NCBI RefSeq assembly: GCF_017942085.1
Contig: NZ_JAGKSP010000001.1
Coordinates: forward strand, 1,054,001 to 1,118,000
DNA: 64,000 bases
DNA from: Paenibacillus lignilyticus
Lineage (GTDB): Bacteria; Bacillota; Bacilli; Paenibacillales; Paenibacillaceae
Direction of reading: 5' to 3'
Shown here: positions 35,653 to 44,611 of the stretch, piece after piece
Position numbering within the stretch: position 1 is the first letter of the stretch
Layout of the letters: every line of letters starts with the position of its first letter
Translations under genes and position numbers: made by a program
Notes under the pieces: generated by a model
What the model saw: the letters and a program-made list of their open reading frames with translations, nothing else
The model's database searches: none
What the model was told of the DNA's origin: nothing

Positions 35653-37224
35653 TTATAGATTCTGCACGCTGATTCCTGCCGCCGGATTGAACGTCAGCAT
35701 TTTCGTACCGATCTTATCGATAAAGAACCGGTCATGGCTGACTGTTATGACCGCCCCCGGGAAATGGATCAATGCCTGTTCCATCACCTGAATGCTCGTG
35801 AGGTCCAGATGGTTGGTCGGCTCATCCAAGATAATGACGGCTGCTCCGGAGAGTAGGCATTTGGCCAGTGCGACGCGGGCTTTCTGTCCGCCGGATAGAT
35901 TGCCGATGAACTTGCTTAAATCCATCTCCGAGAACTGCAGCATCGAGAGGAATTTGTTGACCTTCTTGCGCGGAGCATCCAAGCCCAATCCGTAAGTGTT
36001 CACGGCATGGCTGACCGTATCCTTCGGATCGAGTTCTTCCCACATTCGGTTGAAGTACGCGTAGCTGACGCCCTTCTCCCACGTTACCTCGCCGGATTCA
36101 GGTTTCTCCTGACCTGTGAGCACCTTAATCATCGTGGACTTCCCGCTGCCGTTAGGACCAACGATGACCAGCCGATCTTCTTTCTGTATATCAAAGCTGA
36201 CATGCTCGAAAATTTGCCGTCCCTCATAGGATTGGCCAATATTTTTCACTTCGCACAGCTTGTCCGGGAAACGCAGCTTCTCGTAAATATCCGTAATCAG
36301 CACGTTAACCGGATGCGGCTCGATCCGTTTCTTATTATCAGCAAGCTGACGGGAGAGGCGGTCCTTCGACGATTTGCGGCTTGCCCGGCTGTCGATCGCT
36401 TCGGATTCCATCAGGAGCAGCTCTTCCTCCCACTCGAACTGCCGGTCGAGCTCCTTCTTGCGCATCTTTTTCTTGCGAATATAATCCGTGTAGTTGCCCT
36501 CGTATTCTTGAAAATGATAGTTTTCGATCTCAATCATGCGCGTTACCACTTTATCGATAAATTGCCGATCATGCGAGATGAGGATCATGGCGCCTTTGAA
36601 GCGATACAACCACTGTTCCAGCCACGCAATTCCTTCTATATCCAAGTAGTTTGTCGGTTCGTCGAGCAATACGACATCGGGCTGCTCTATGAGCATCTTG
36701 GCAAGTGCCGCACGGTTGCGCCAGCCTCCGGACAGTTCATCAACCGGCTGATGGCGCGACCTGTCGTTGAAGCCAAGCTTCGTCAGCACCGTGTTAATTT
36801 CAACAGACACATTCCAGCCGTCCAGATGCTCCATTTGTTCGAACAGCTCCGCCTGTCTCGCAAGCAGCCGCTCCATTTCGCCATCATCGGTGACAAAACC
36901 AAGCTTCTCCCCGACCTCCTGCAGCTCGCGCTCGATCAGCGCGACCTGCTCGAAGCAATTTTCCAGCTCCTGTTGAACGGACAAGCTGCCGTGCATTTCG
37001 GAGAATTGCGAGAAGTAGCCGATTCGCACCTGCGGATCTATTTCCACATTTCCGGATGTAGGCTCCTCTTGTCCCATAATAAGCTTGAAAACCGTCGACT
37101 TCCCCGCTCCATTACGCCCAATTAGGCCGATTCGTTCTCCTTGCGCGACTTTAAAATAAATATTGCGAAAGATCAGCGTCTCTTCATATTTCTTCGTTAC
37201 ATTTTCCAGTCGTATTACGCTCAT
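35653..37224 (-). CDS. ABC-F ATPase (ribosome-associated, Uup/EttA-like)
   Basis: 523 aa, two ABC domains on one chain and no membrane span. Walker A motifs are GRNGAGKST and GPNGSGKST, the signatures LSGGW and LSGGQKARVALA, and Walker B motifs VVLLDEPTNYLD and VIILDEPTNHLD. A charged linker (KKKMRKKELDRQFEWEE) between them would enter the ribosome. Family members act on translation or give antibiotic resistance; which one applies cannot be read here. The ATG at 37224 is chosen over the GTG at 37233, which overlaps AAGGGTGAT. Confidence 0.9.
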   Translation of the reverse strand: MSVIRLENVTKKYEETLIFRNIYFKVAQGERIGLIGRNGAGKSTVFKLIMGQEEPTSGNVEIDPQVRIGYFSQFSEMHGSLSVQQELENCFEQVALIERELQEVGEKLGFVTDDGEMERLLARQAELFEQMEHLDGWNVSVEINTVLTKLGFNDRSRHQPVDELSGGWRNRAALAKMLIEQPDVVLLDEPTNYLDIEGIAWLEQWLYRFKGAMILISHDRQFIDKVVTRMIEIENYHFQEYEGNYTDYIRKKKMRKKELDRQFEWEEELLLMESEAIDSRASRKSSKDRLSRQLADNKKRIEPHPVNVLITDIYEKLRFPDKLCEVKNIGQSYEGRQIFEHVSFDIQKEDRLVIVGPNGSGKSTMIKVLTGQEKPESGEVTWEKGVSYAYFNRMWEELDPKDTVSHAVNTYGLGLDAPRKKVNKFLSMLQFSEMDLSKFIGNLSGGQKARVALAKCLLSGAAVIILDEPTNHLDLTSIQVMEQALIHFPGAVITVSHDRFFIDKIGTKMLTFNPAAGISVQNL

Positions 37225-37283
37225 GACTATCACCCTTCTGATTCCGTCAGTCTTAGGTGATTATAACATTAGTTGGCACAGAA

Positions 37284-37499
37284 TTAACTCGAAACCCTCG
37301 CAACTGTCGCGCCAGCATGATCTACCAGCTGAATGAGCCACAACGTCACACCAACATGTACCATACACTGGCACCAGAATATAGCTTTGCTCTTGCGATA
37401 AATCAGAAACACACTGAAGCATATCGCCAATGAAATGAAGACCGCTATAAGATATGAAATCACAATGAATAGAATTGGGCTAATTTCAATAGGCAGCAG
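37284..37499 (-). CDS. Possible small membrane protein
   Basis: About 71 aa with two strong hydrophobic segments (ILFIVISYLIAVFISLAICF and FWCQCMVHVGVTLWLIQLV), a basic loop (YRKSK) between and no family I recognise. AAGGGAAAG lies just before a CTG at 37499, a rare start. The same frame opens to an ATG at 37610, but that version would read through the 37517-37575 hairpin. Treat as tentative. Confidence 0.35.
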   Translation of the reverse strand: MLPIEISPILFIVISYLIAVFISLAICFSVFLIYRKSKAIFWCQCMVHVGVTLWLIQLVDHAGATVARVSS

Positions 37500-37516
37500 T
37501 TCTTTCCCTTTATAAC

Positions 37517-37575
37517 AAAAAAACAGAGGCAGCGAGGAAGTCACGCTTCTGACTTCATCGCTGCCTCTGTTTTTG
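37517..37575. terminator. Long perfect hairpin with T-runs on both strands
   Basis: AAAACAGAGGCAGCGA pairs with TCGCTGCCTCTGTTTT around a 26-base loop that itself folds (GAAGTCACGCTTCTGACTTC). No identified gene ends here on either strand, so it may belong with the hairpin array that starts next to it. Confidence 0.6.
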
Positions 37576-37588
37576 GGCTGCTGAAGAG

Positions 37589-37724
37589 AATGTTGCTGCA
37601 TCTGCAACATTTGCTAGATTTGGCCCTCATTCTTGGAGAAATGTTGCGCGGTATGCAGCATTTCTCCCCGCAAGAGGCGGTAACGCCCTGTTTGGCTAGC
37701 AAATGTTGCATTTACGGCAACATT
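37589..37724. repeat. Hairpin array with AATGTTGC stems, 51/62-bp spacing
   Basis: Three 23-nt palindromes of 8-bp stem and 7-nt loop: AATGTTGC-TGCATCT-GCAACATT at 37589, AATGTTGC-GCGGTAT-GCAGCATT at 37640 and AATGTTGC-ATTTACG-GCAACATT at 37702. Spacing is 51 and then 62 bp, the geometry of the GAGAGT arrays, with unrelated stem sequence. Confidence 0.8.
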
Positions 37725-37840
37725 TGCTCGGTTCGGACACGTGGAAGGATGAACGGCGACGCCGAGCTGGAGCGACTAGCCCGTTGAAATACCGACGGGC
37801 CGTCACCACTTTGGCTTCATCGCTGTTTTCGACTAAACAC

Positions 37841-38026
37841 GCTAACAAATCGTAGAGGGCTTATTTAGCGAAATATAGCCCGAAATTTATTCTAACGAAT
37901 CGTAGAGGCGCTATTGAGGGTAATTGGAGCGAATAAAGGCATGAAAACATGAAATAAGACCTGTAGGATTCGTTAGATTTTCAAATCGTTTCATTTCGCT
38001 CAAATAAGACCTCTGGGATTCGTTAG
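37841..38026. repeat. CTAACGAATC repeats, two direct and two inverted
   Basis: CTAACAAATCGTAGAGG (37841) and CTAACGAATCGTAGAGG (37892) are 51 bp apart. The inverted forms CCTGTAGGATTCGTTAG (37960) and CCTCTGGGATTCGTTAG (38010) are 50 bp apart. The whole lies between the hairpin array and the GT2 gene. I see no gene in 37500-38140. Confidence 0.75.
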
Positions 38027-38140
38027 AGTGAAAACCAATCTGCTGCGGAATCATTCGGCGGCGGCTGAGTCACAACGAGTGTGGATCACGGCAGTTTCAT
38101 TAAGATTGTGAATCTGCCAGTGTCCACTGGACGATACGCT

Positions 38141-38938
38141 CTAGCCGCGAGCCGACTTTCGCTTCTGATTCGGCCGTGTACGATTGACCGCGGTCGGCGT
38201 GTTCGCCTTCCGAGGAGGGCCGAAGCCGAGCTGCGTAATATACGCGCGCCAACGTTTCTCGTATTGGGCGAACGTTGACTTCACCTCTACCGCGATCGCA
38301 TCACGGTGGCGGACGGTTCCCATTTCCTCGTGACGGCGGTAGGCGCTAAGCGGTTCCGGGATGAGCAGAAACGGAATACCGGTCAGCAGCACGCGGTACC
38401 AGTAATCCAGATCATGCGTATACTTCAGCCCCTCATGAAACGGGCCGGTAATCCGATAGAGCGCCTTGCTCATCATGACCGTGCAGCCGTTGATGGGGTT
38501 GCTCGTTTGAAGCGCGCGATAGAACGCGCCTTTCTCATAGCCCGGCGGGATGAGGTCGAGCTCCGTCATCTTGCCGCGGCCGTCGATGATGTCGAAGCCG
38601 GTGTGACTGATGAGCGCTTCTTGCTCCTCCATCGCCTCGACTTGGCGTCTGATTTTGTCCGGATAGAAGCGGTCGTCGGAGCTCAGCCAGGCCACATATT
38701 TACCGCTGGCAAGGCGGAACCCCGCGTTCAGCGCGCTCGCAGTGCCGCCGTTCACCTTACCGGCATAATGAATTCGTCCCTCATACGGACGCAGCTTCTC
38801 TGCATGTTTCGTTGAGCCGTCATCCACGACAATAATTTCGATATTGTCATAGGTCTGCGCGAGTGCACTCTCGATGGCTTCCGTCACATAGGGGTCGTTA
38901 TAAAAGGGGATGACGATACTCACCCTCGGGTTTCCCAT
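38141..38938 (-). CDS. Glycosyltransferase family 2 with basic C-terminal tail
   Basis: 265 aa. VSIVIPFYNDPYVTEAIESA opens the GT-A fold, with VVDDGST and the DxD region WLSSDDRFYPDK. A 25-residue Lys/Arg/Pro tail (ending NQKRKSARG) has no counterpart in the paralog at 10969-11685. AGGAGG stands 8 bases before the ATG at 38938. It is the last gene of the glycan operon starting at 46887 and probably adds one of the sugars made by the upstream enzymes to the surface glycan. Confidence 0.88.
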   Translation of the reverse strand: MGNPRVSIVIPFYNDPYVTEAIESALAQTYDNIEIIVVDDGSTKHAEKLRPYEGRIHYAGKVNGGTASALNAGFRLASGKYVAWLSSDDRFYPDKIRRQVEAMEEQEALISHTGFDIIDGRGKMTELDLIPPGYEKGAFYRALQTSNPINGCTVMMSKALYRITGPFHEGLKYTHDLDYWYRVLLTGIPFLLIPEPLSAYRRHEEMGTVRHRDAIAVEVKSTFAQYEKRWRAYITQLGFGPPRKANTPTAVNRTRPNQKRKSARG

Positions 38939-39028
38939 CCTACCTGCCTCCTGCTGCTTCTTCTCTAATGTTGTATTCCAGCTCCAGCCTAAGCCTCAGC
39001 TTCAGTTCAAGCTTCGGCTCCGGCTGCT

Positions 39029-39979
39029 TCAGCGCTGCCGCGCCGCCTCCAGCGTTTCGCGCAGCGACTGCTCCATCGTGATAAGCGGCGTCCAGCCAAG
39101 GGCGATGACGCCTTCGCAATTCGCGGGATCCGGCGAGGCGGCTTGCGACTCGCCAATCTCCCACTGCAGCGGATGCCGCGCCAGCGCATCGAAGGCATCC
39201 GCGATCTCGCCGAGCGTGCGCATCACGCCGGACGCAACCGGGTAGATGCGGCCGCTCTCTCCGGCGCGCAGCAGCAGCTCATACGCGCGAATCGCATCGC
39301 GCACATCCAACAGATCGCGCAGCTCGCTGCGCGATGATAGCCGGAACGGCGCCGGCGCTGCAGCGCCGCTCGCTGCTGCCTGCTCCGCCTTCGCCGCGTA
39401 GCGCGCAAGCAGTGCGCACAAGCCGCCGGATCGGCCGGGACCGATCAGATTCGACGGCTCGGCGATCACGACCTCCATGCCGTAGAGCGATGTCCAGCTC
39501 TGCGCAATCAGCACCTGCATCGTCTTGCTCAAGCTGTACGGGTGCTGCGGCTGCGGCCGCTCCGCACCACCTTGGCCCGCTGCAACGAGCGGGAACCGCA
39601 GCATCGAGCCGGCCACTACGACCCGGCAAGGAGCCCCTGCCCGCCGCACGCCTTCAAGCACATGTACGGTGCCCATCACATTGCTTTGCAGCACGGCTGC
39701 GGGGTCATTCCATGAGGCACCAACCGCATTGGCGCCTGCCAAATGCAGCACATATTCCGGTTTGGCTTGCTCAATAAGCGCCAGCACCTCGGATTGCGCT
39801 GCCAGATCACAAGCCAGAGTCGCATGGACGGCGTTCAGCCACGCCCATTCTTCTGCATCTTGCTGCGGCAGACGGCGAACAACCGCCGTCACCTCCCAGC
39901 CCGCCGCGCTGAAGTACCGGCATGCATGCTCGCCGCAGAAGCCGCCGGCCCCTGTTACCAGCAGGCGCGGGCGGCTCAA
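39029..39979 (-). CDS. SDR-family nucleotide-sugar reductase, RMD-like
   Basis: 316 aa, extended short-chain dehydrogenase: NAD(P) motif TGAGGFCGEHA, LHLAGANAVGASW, catalytic Tyr/Lys in HPYSLSKTMQ, and NLIGPGRSGG and LLDVRDAIRAYELL as in GDP-4-keto-6-deoxymannose reductase (RMD). It could also be a 4-epimerase. The TTG start at 39979 overlaps the TGA stop of the preceding gene (TTGA), so translation is coupled. The gene is GC-rich with alanine runs. Confidence 0.82.
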   Translation of the reverse strand: MSRPRLLVTGAGGFCGEHACRYFSAAGWEVTAVVRRLPQQDAEEWAWLNAVHATLACDLAAQSEVLALIEQAKPEYVLHLAGANAVGASWNDPAAVLQSNVMGTVHVLEGVRRAGAPCRVVVAGSMLRFPLVAAGQGGAERPQPQHPYSLSKTMQVLIAQSWTSLYGMEVVIAEPSNLIGPGRSGGLCALLARYAAKAEQAAASGAAAPAPFRLSSRSELRDLLDVRDAIRAYELLLRAGESGRIYPVASGVMRTLGEIADAFDALARHPLQWEIGESQAASPDPANCEGVIALGWTPLITMEQSLRETLEAARQR

Positions 39980-40818
39980 CCTTCATTCATCCAGTTCGCA
40001 AGCTCCTCCAGCATCGGTACATAGCCGGGAGCAAGGTAACCCCAATCACTGCGCGTGGCTGCAAGCGTCCGGTCTATATACAGCCGGTCATCCGGTACGA
40101 TTTTGATCCCGCTTACCTGGAAAGTGGATTGAATCAAATGCAGCAGCGTGAGCTTGCTTACCGTTTCGGCAGCTGTCAAATGAACCAATCCCCCAATCGT
40201 CGGATTTGCAATGGCATAATCCACTGCTTTGGCCAGCTCAAGCGTGGTGACCCCGTTCCACCACACTCTCGCATAGCCGCTGACGGTTCCCTTTTGCTCG
40301 AAAAACCATTTGAGCAGTCCGATCCCGTTCGGCCTGATCTCAGGCCCAATAATGGAAGTCCGAATCGTGAGATGGCGGGAGCCAGGCGCTTCGCCGAGCG
40401 CCTTGGATCTCCCATACACGGAGGTGCCGTCCGGCACATCCTGCTCCGTATAACCGCCTCTCATTCCGCTGAACACGCAATCCGAGCTAATATGAATGAC
40501 GCGTGCGGGTGTGTCCAGATGATCCGCCAGATGCCGCAGCCAGTGAGGCAAAAAACCATTCACCTGATAAGCCGCAAGCGGATGCTGCTCCGCATCCTGA
40601 TTCAGCACGCCTACCGCATTGACGATAACATCCGGCTGAACGGTATGCACAAGTGCAGCAACAGCCTCACTGTCCGAGGCGTCAAGGCGCAGCCCGTTAG
40701 CTCCCTCCTCTGCCGCTCGAGTCGTGTACACTACATCCATTTCAGGATGCAGCTGTGCAAAATACCGAATCAGAACATGACCTGCCATGCCGCTTCCTCC
40801 GATAATGAGCAGCTTCAT
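39976..40818 (-). CDS. RmlD-like NAD(P)-dependent 4-ketosugar reductase
   Basis: 280 aa. RmlD superfamily: LIIGGSGMAGHVLIRYF, VNAVGVLNQDAEQHPLAAYQ, ISSDCVFSG and the YxxxK active site in TSVYGRSKALGE. RmlD relatives reduce a 4-keto-6-deoxy sugar nucleotide. It lacks the C-terminal cupin domain of CapF/FnlB, so of the two known routes from UDP-GlcNAc it fits the WbvR type (towards UDP-N-acetyl-L-rhamnosamine) better than the FucNAc type. The ATG overlaps the upstream stop (ATGA). Confidence 0.85.
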   Translation of the reverse strand: MKLLIIGGSGMAGHVLIRYFAQLHPEMDVVYTTRAAEEGANGLRLDASDSEAVAALVHTVQPDVIVNAVGVLNQDAEQHPLAAYQVNGFLPHWLRHLADHLDTPARVIHISSDCVFSGMRGGYTEQDVPDGTSVYGRSKALGEAPGSRHLTIRTSIIGPEIRPNGIGLLKWFFEQKGTVSGYARVWWNGVTTLELAKAVDYAIANPTIGGLVHLTAAETVSKLTLLHLIQSTFQVSGIKIVPDDRLYIDRTLAATRSDWGYLAPGYVPMLEELANWMNEG

Positions 40819-41798
40819 GACAGAAACCCGCCCCGGTTCAGCATGGAACGAATTTCTTCCTTGGTCAGCAAGGACTGGCTGGAGCTGTAGCTCTCGAAAT
40901 CGACGCTCGGATAGCTGCTGTAATGCTGACGAAGCCCCGGAATATCAAGCGTTGGCAGAATGACCAAATACTCTTCATCGTACACGACCGTAGTCGTGCT
41001 TTCATGGTCTGTCAGCAGAATCTCATGTATTTTCTCCCCTGGCCGAATCCCCGTTGTCACCATCGTCGCGGGAATACCCAAATCCTCGATCAGTACGGCA
41101 GCCAAGTCTACAATCCGGCAGGTTGGCATCGTCATCACGAAGATTTCCCCGCCAATGCTCTCTTCGGATGCTTTGAACAACAGCGTGATGGCATCCTGCA
41201 GCGTCAAGAAGAAACGCGTCATGTTCATATCCGTAATCCGCACTTGCCCCTTTTCTCTGATCTGATTCATAAACAGATGCACAACGCTTCCGTTCGTGCC
41301 AAGTACATTCCCGCCGCGTACGCAGACAAATGTCGTCTTGGAATGCAGCAGATTCGCGTACACGATCAGCTTCTCGCCAATCGCTTTGGTCATTCCGTAG
41401 AAATTCGACGGGTTCGCCGCCTTGTCTGTGGAAATGTAGACCACTCGTTTTACCCCGTTTGCGATTGCGGCTTCGATAACATTCTGCGTTCCGATCACGT
41501 TCGTTTTGAGCGCTTCATACGGCTGATCCTCACAAACGGGCACATGCTTCAGCGCTGCCAAATGAAACACATAATCGACCCGCTCGCACGCACGCATCAA
41601 CGCTTCTTTATCCCGAATATCTCCGATGCAGAAGGACAGACGCGAATCCTCAAACGCGCGGCTCATCGCCACCTGGCTGGACTCGTTACGGGAAAACACA
41701 ATAATTTGTTTGGGCTGCTGAGGCAGCAGCTGGCGGATCAGTTCGTAGCCCCAGGACCCTGTTCCCCCGGTGACCAGTATGCGCTGATTAGTAAACAT
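40815..41798 (-). CDS. UDP-GlcNAc 4,6-dehydratase / 5-epimerase (CapD/FnlA-type SDR)
   Basis: 327 aa. VTGGTGSWGYELIRQLLP binds NAD, LAALKHVPVCEDQPYEALKT is the CapD/FlaA1 signature, and YGMTKAIGEK with STDKAANPSN forms the active site. NVLGTNGSVVHLFMNQI and GIRPGEKIHE are also diagnostic. It removes water from UDP-GlcNAc and epimerises it to a 4-keto-6-deoxy intermediate. The ATG at 41798 has GGAGGG 7 bases upstream and overlaps the end of the 2-epimerase gene by 11 bases. Confidence 0.88.
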   Translation of the reverse strand: MFTNQRILVTGGTGSWGYELIRQLLPQQPKQIIVFSRNESSQVAMSRAFEDSRLSFCIGDIRDKEALMRACERVDYVFHLAALKHVPVCEDQPYEALKTNVIGTQNVIEAAIANGVKRVVYISTDKAANPSNFYGMTKAIGEKLIVYANLLHSKTTFVCVRGGNVLGTNGSVVHLFMNQIREKGQVRITDMNMTRFFLTLQDAITLLFKASEESIGGEIFVMTMPTCRIVDLAAVLIEDLGIPATMVTTGIRPGEKIHEILLTDHESTTTVVYDEEYLVILPTLDIPGLRQHYSSYPSVDFESYSSSQSLLTKEEIRSMLNRGGFLS

Positions 41799-42885
41799 TC
41801 CATTTCCCTCCAAGCACAAATTTAACCACTTTATCCGACACATCTTTGGCCAAATACCCGTCCGGACACTCCCAGGCCGCAGGCAGCGAAGTCATGATGA
41901 CCGCAGCCTCTTCGATTCGCTCCGCCTTTAAGCCGCACACCACGTTGCTGCCGCAATCAACGGTTTCCGGACGCTCCGTCGTCTGCCGGATGGTGATGGT
42001 TGGCACTCCGAACAGGCAGCATTCTTCCTGCACGGTACCGCTGTCCGTGATGGCGCAGAAGGCATGCTGCTCCAGCCGAACAAAGTCGAAGAACCCCAGC
42101 GGCTCATAGAACACGACCCGCTCATCCATCTCCACGCTCACCGAACCGCTGTCGATCCGCGATCTCGTCCGTGGATGAACACTGCAGATAACACGCTTGT
42201 CAAAGCGCTCCGCTACGCGATTAAGCCCCTCCAATATGCCGGTCAGCCGCTCCGGCACATCGACGTTCTCCGCGCGGTGCGCTGTCACGAGCACGTAACT
42301 GCCAGCCTGCAGACCGAAGCGTTCCAGCACATCGCTGGCATCAATCTGCGGCTTATAGTGCTCAATCACTTCATGGATCGGATTGCCTGTCAGCACGATC
42401 CGATTGCTGGGAAAACCTTCTCTCAGCAAGTTGTTCTTGCTGTACGACGTGTACGGCATGTTAATACTTGCGATGGCATCGATAATCCGGCGATTCTTCT
42501 CCTCTGGAACCGACAGATCGTAACAGCGGTTGCCCGCTTCCATGTGTACAACCGGAATGCCCATCCGTTCCGCGATGATTGCGCAGAGTGCGCTGTTCGT
42601 ATCGCCAAGCAGCAGCACCACATCCGGCTCATGGGCGATCAGAATGCGTTCCACCTCCGCAAACATGACGGACAATTGCCCGCCGAGCGTCTGCCGTGTC
42701 TCCGTGAACAGATAGTCCGGCTGCCTGAGTCCCATTTCCTGAAAGAACACATCGCTAAGCGACGGCGAAAAGTTCTGTCTTGTATGCACGAGCACATGCT
42801 TCTCGGCCAGCGCATCCAGCTTCTGAATGATAAGACTCAGTCGTATAATTTCCGGGCGCGTGCCCAAAATCGTTACAACGCGCAT
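41788..42885 (-). CDS. wecB: Non-hydrolysing UDP-GlcNAc/UDP-sugar 2-epimerase (WecB family)
   Basis: 365 aa, full length. TILGTRPEIIRLSLIIQKL at the start, the uridine pocket LLLGDTNSALCAI and VHMEAGNRCYDLSVPEEKNR, then VTAHRAENVD and the phosphate-binding ITDSGTVQEECCLFGVP. It inverts C2 of a UDP-HexNAc. Next to a 4,6-dehydratase/5-epimerase and an RmlD-like reductase it fits the third step of UDP-N-acetyl-L-quinovosamine or UDP-L-FucNAc synthesis. AGGAGGG precedes the ATG at 42885. Confidence 0.88.
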   Translation of the reverse strand: MRVVTILGTRPEIIRLSLIIQKLDALAEKHVLVHTRQNFSPSLSDVFFQEMGLRQPDYLFTETRQTLGGQLSVMFAEVERILIAHEPDVVLLLGDTNSALCAIIAERMGIPVVHMEAGNRCYDLSVPEEKNRRIIDAIASINMPYTSYSKNNLLREGFPSNRIVLTGNPIHEVIEHYKPQIDASDVLERFGLQAGSYVLVTAHRAENVDVPERLTGILEGLNRVAERFDKRVICSVHPRTRSRIDSGSVSVEMDERVVFYEPLGFFDFVRLEQHAFCAITDSGTVQEECCLFGVPTITIRQTTERPETVDCGSNVVCGLKAERIEEAAVIMTSLPAAWECPDGYLAKDVSDKVVKFVLGGKWNVY

Positions 42886-42924
42886 GAAACGTCCCTCCTT
42901 CGTCGTTCAACTTCGGGCGAGCGG

Positions 42925-44448
42925 CTACCGTTTCTTCTTAGCTCCTCTTGCCCGGTTCCTCTGGCGCCCCGGCTGCCTTCGGCGCTTCAAGCTGCCTTGC
43001 TTTCGAACGCCGTTGCGGCGGCGCCCGATCTTCCCGGCTCGGCCGGCCAGCCGTTTGCGGCCCTTTCTTCTGCTTCTGTACGCCGTGCCAATCGGCGCGC
43101 CTTTCGGCCATGCGGCAATGTAAACATCCGGAACCTCGCGAATCTCTTCCAGTCGATGACCTGCTCTGCGGAAGGAGCGCGCCGATCGAAGAGGCCGGAG
43201 AACGCCATTGTCAAACTTGTAGATCGTCGGGGCACTCCCTTTAAGCACTGTTGGCGGGTAATATCCGCGAATGGCCAGCGTAGCAATAAACCTGCGCAGC
43301 CGGTCTCGATACGCGTTAACCCCGTACACTTCATGTGCGGCTTGTGCATTGCGTGCGCCGATCGCTTGCATCATGGCTTCATTCGCAAGCAGCGATGACA
43401 CACGGAGCGTCAGCCCTTCCGTATCCCCCATCGGCACAACATAGGCTTCATTTCCGGTAGCTCGGCCTATTTCAGAGAGTCCGCCGGAGCCGTACACGAC
43501 GACCGGCTTTCCGAACACCATGCCCTCGAGCGCCGTCATGCCGAAGCCTTCCACCGTTAAACTGGGTACAACGAGTACATCCATGGCCGGATACACCGTC
43601 TCTACCTGCTCCTCGAACCGAATCCAGCGAAATCGCTCCATTAGTCCGCGGTCTCTGGCAATCCCGATACATTTTTCAAAATAGCCTTGATCCACGGGGT
43701 TGCCCACGATAAGATACATCGCATGCGGATGCTGCTCGGCCGAGTTGACAGCCATTTGCATGAAATGTTCAAGTCCCTTCGCTTCGAAGATCGACGATGA
43801 AATGTAGCCGACCAATCGCTGTTCGTCCGCAATCGCCAGCTGCCTGCGCCGATTGATCCGATGCTGCTGCCAGCTCTCCGGATTCAGCTCGCTTTGGTGC
43901 CAGGAAGGCGGAATCAGCGATGATTTGGGAATCATGCCAGGGGTTCGAAGCGGTGCCAGCGTCGTCTCAGAGATGCCGACGATGTAGTCGGAATACTGCT
44001 CGATTATGGAAGCTGCGAGCGCTGTGTGAGGCGTTTCTCGAATGGCTTCCATCACCGTCCAGACGACCGGAATACCCAGCATCTTGCCGGCGATTGCAGG
44101 CATCGGATGAACGCACGTATTGGCAATGATGATACTCGGCCGTTCATGATGGATGAGCTGGATCAGCTGCAGCCAAAGCGGGTCCTGTTGGTGTGCGCCT
44201 ATCTCATTGGTCATATGAGAGAGTCCTAGATACAGAGGCACGACCAGCGGAATTTGATGCACGATGACCGTAATTCCGAGCTTGCGGGCATTTACGGCAA
44301 TAATGCCCTCATTGGGAACGACGAGCGTGCAGGCGAAGGAGGGCAACAGCTCCCTGACCATGAACAGCAGCAGTTTCTCAGCGCCTGTGACATATTGAGG
44401 GCTGCAAATATGCGAGAATACTAGCATTTTCGGTTTGCTAAGCTTCAA
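42925..44448 (-). CDS. Glycosyltransferase family 4 with strongly basic C-terminal tail
   Basis: 507 aa with a TTG start at 44448 (GGGGAG 8 bases before). GT-B fold: MLVFSHICSPQYVTGAEKLL at the N-terminus, then a donor domain with VGYISSSIFEAKGLEHFMQM, WIRFEEQVETVYPAMDVLVV and VEGFGMTALEGMVFGKPVVV (EX7E region). The last ~90 residues are mostly Arg, Lys and Gly, far beyond a normal GT4 end. The tail resembles the basic segments of neighbouring transferases and may anchor the enzyme to an acidic surface. Cytoplasmic, no span. Confidence 0.85.
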   Translation of the reverse strand: MKLSKPKMLVFSHICSPQYVTGAEKLLLFMVRELLPSFACTLVVPNEGIIAVNARKLGITVIVHQIPLVVPLYLGLSHMTNEIGAHQQDPLWLQLIQLIHHERPSIIIANTCVHPMPAIAGKMLGIPVVWTVMEAIRETPHTALAASIIEQYSDYIVGISETTLAPLRTPGMIPKSSLIPPSWHQSELNPESWQQHRINRRRQLAIADEQRLVGYISSSIFEAKGLEHFMQMAVNSAEQHPHAMYLIVGNPVDQGYFEKCIGIARDRGLMERFRWIRFEEQVETVYPAMDVLVVPSLTVEGFGMTALEGMVFGKPVVVYGSGGLSEIGRATGNEAYVVPMGDTEGLTLRVSSLLANEAMMQAIGARNAQAAHEVYGVNAYRDRLRRFIATLAIRGYYPPTVLKGSAPTIYKFDNGVLRPLRSARSFRRAGHRLEEIREVPDVYIAAWPKGAPIGTAYRSRRKGRKRLAGRAGKIGRRRNGVRKQGSLKRRRQPGRQRNRARGAKKKR

Positions 44449-44611
44449 TTGGTTGACTCCCCTCCACCTGTTTCATCGCATCTTTCAAAACCCTAGTTGT
44501 ACAATATATTGTGACGGCTACTTGCGCGGCACGACATTTGGACCTTTCCAAACGCACAAAAAACGTCAATTCTATCTCCGCTGCTTACTGTGATGGACAG
44601 CTGTCCCCCTC

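Noticed and set aside
37500..37610. ATG-start version (108 codons) of the small membrane protein
   Set aside because: It would translate through the long terminator-like hairpin at 37517-37575 and has no ribosome binding site; only the shorter form is kept, at low confidence.
39334..39777. Alanine- and arginine-rich frames opposite the RMD-like reductase
   Set aside because: Biased composition with no motif and no ribosome binding site; a by-product of the GC-rich, alanine-rich gene on the other strand.
42064..43398. Open frame of 444 codons on the plus strand
   Set aside because: It is antisense to the 2-epimerase and GT4 genes, which show clear family motifs. GC-rich codons make long shadow frames here; the same applies to 36007-37125, 23115-24266 and 828-1463.
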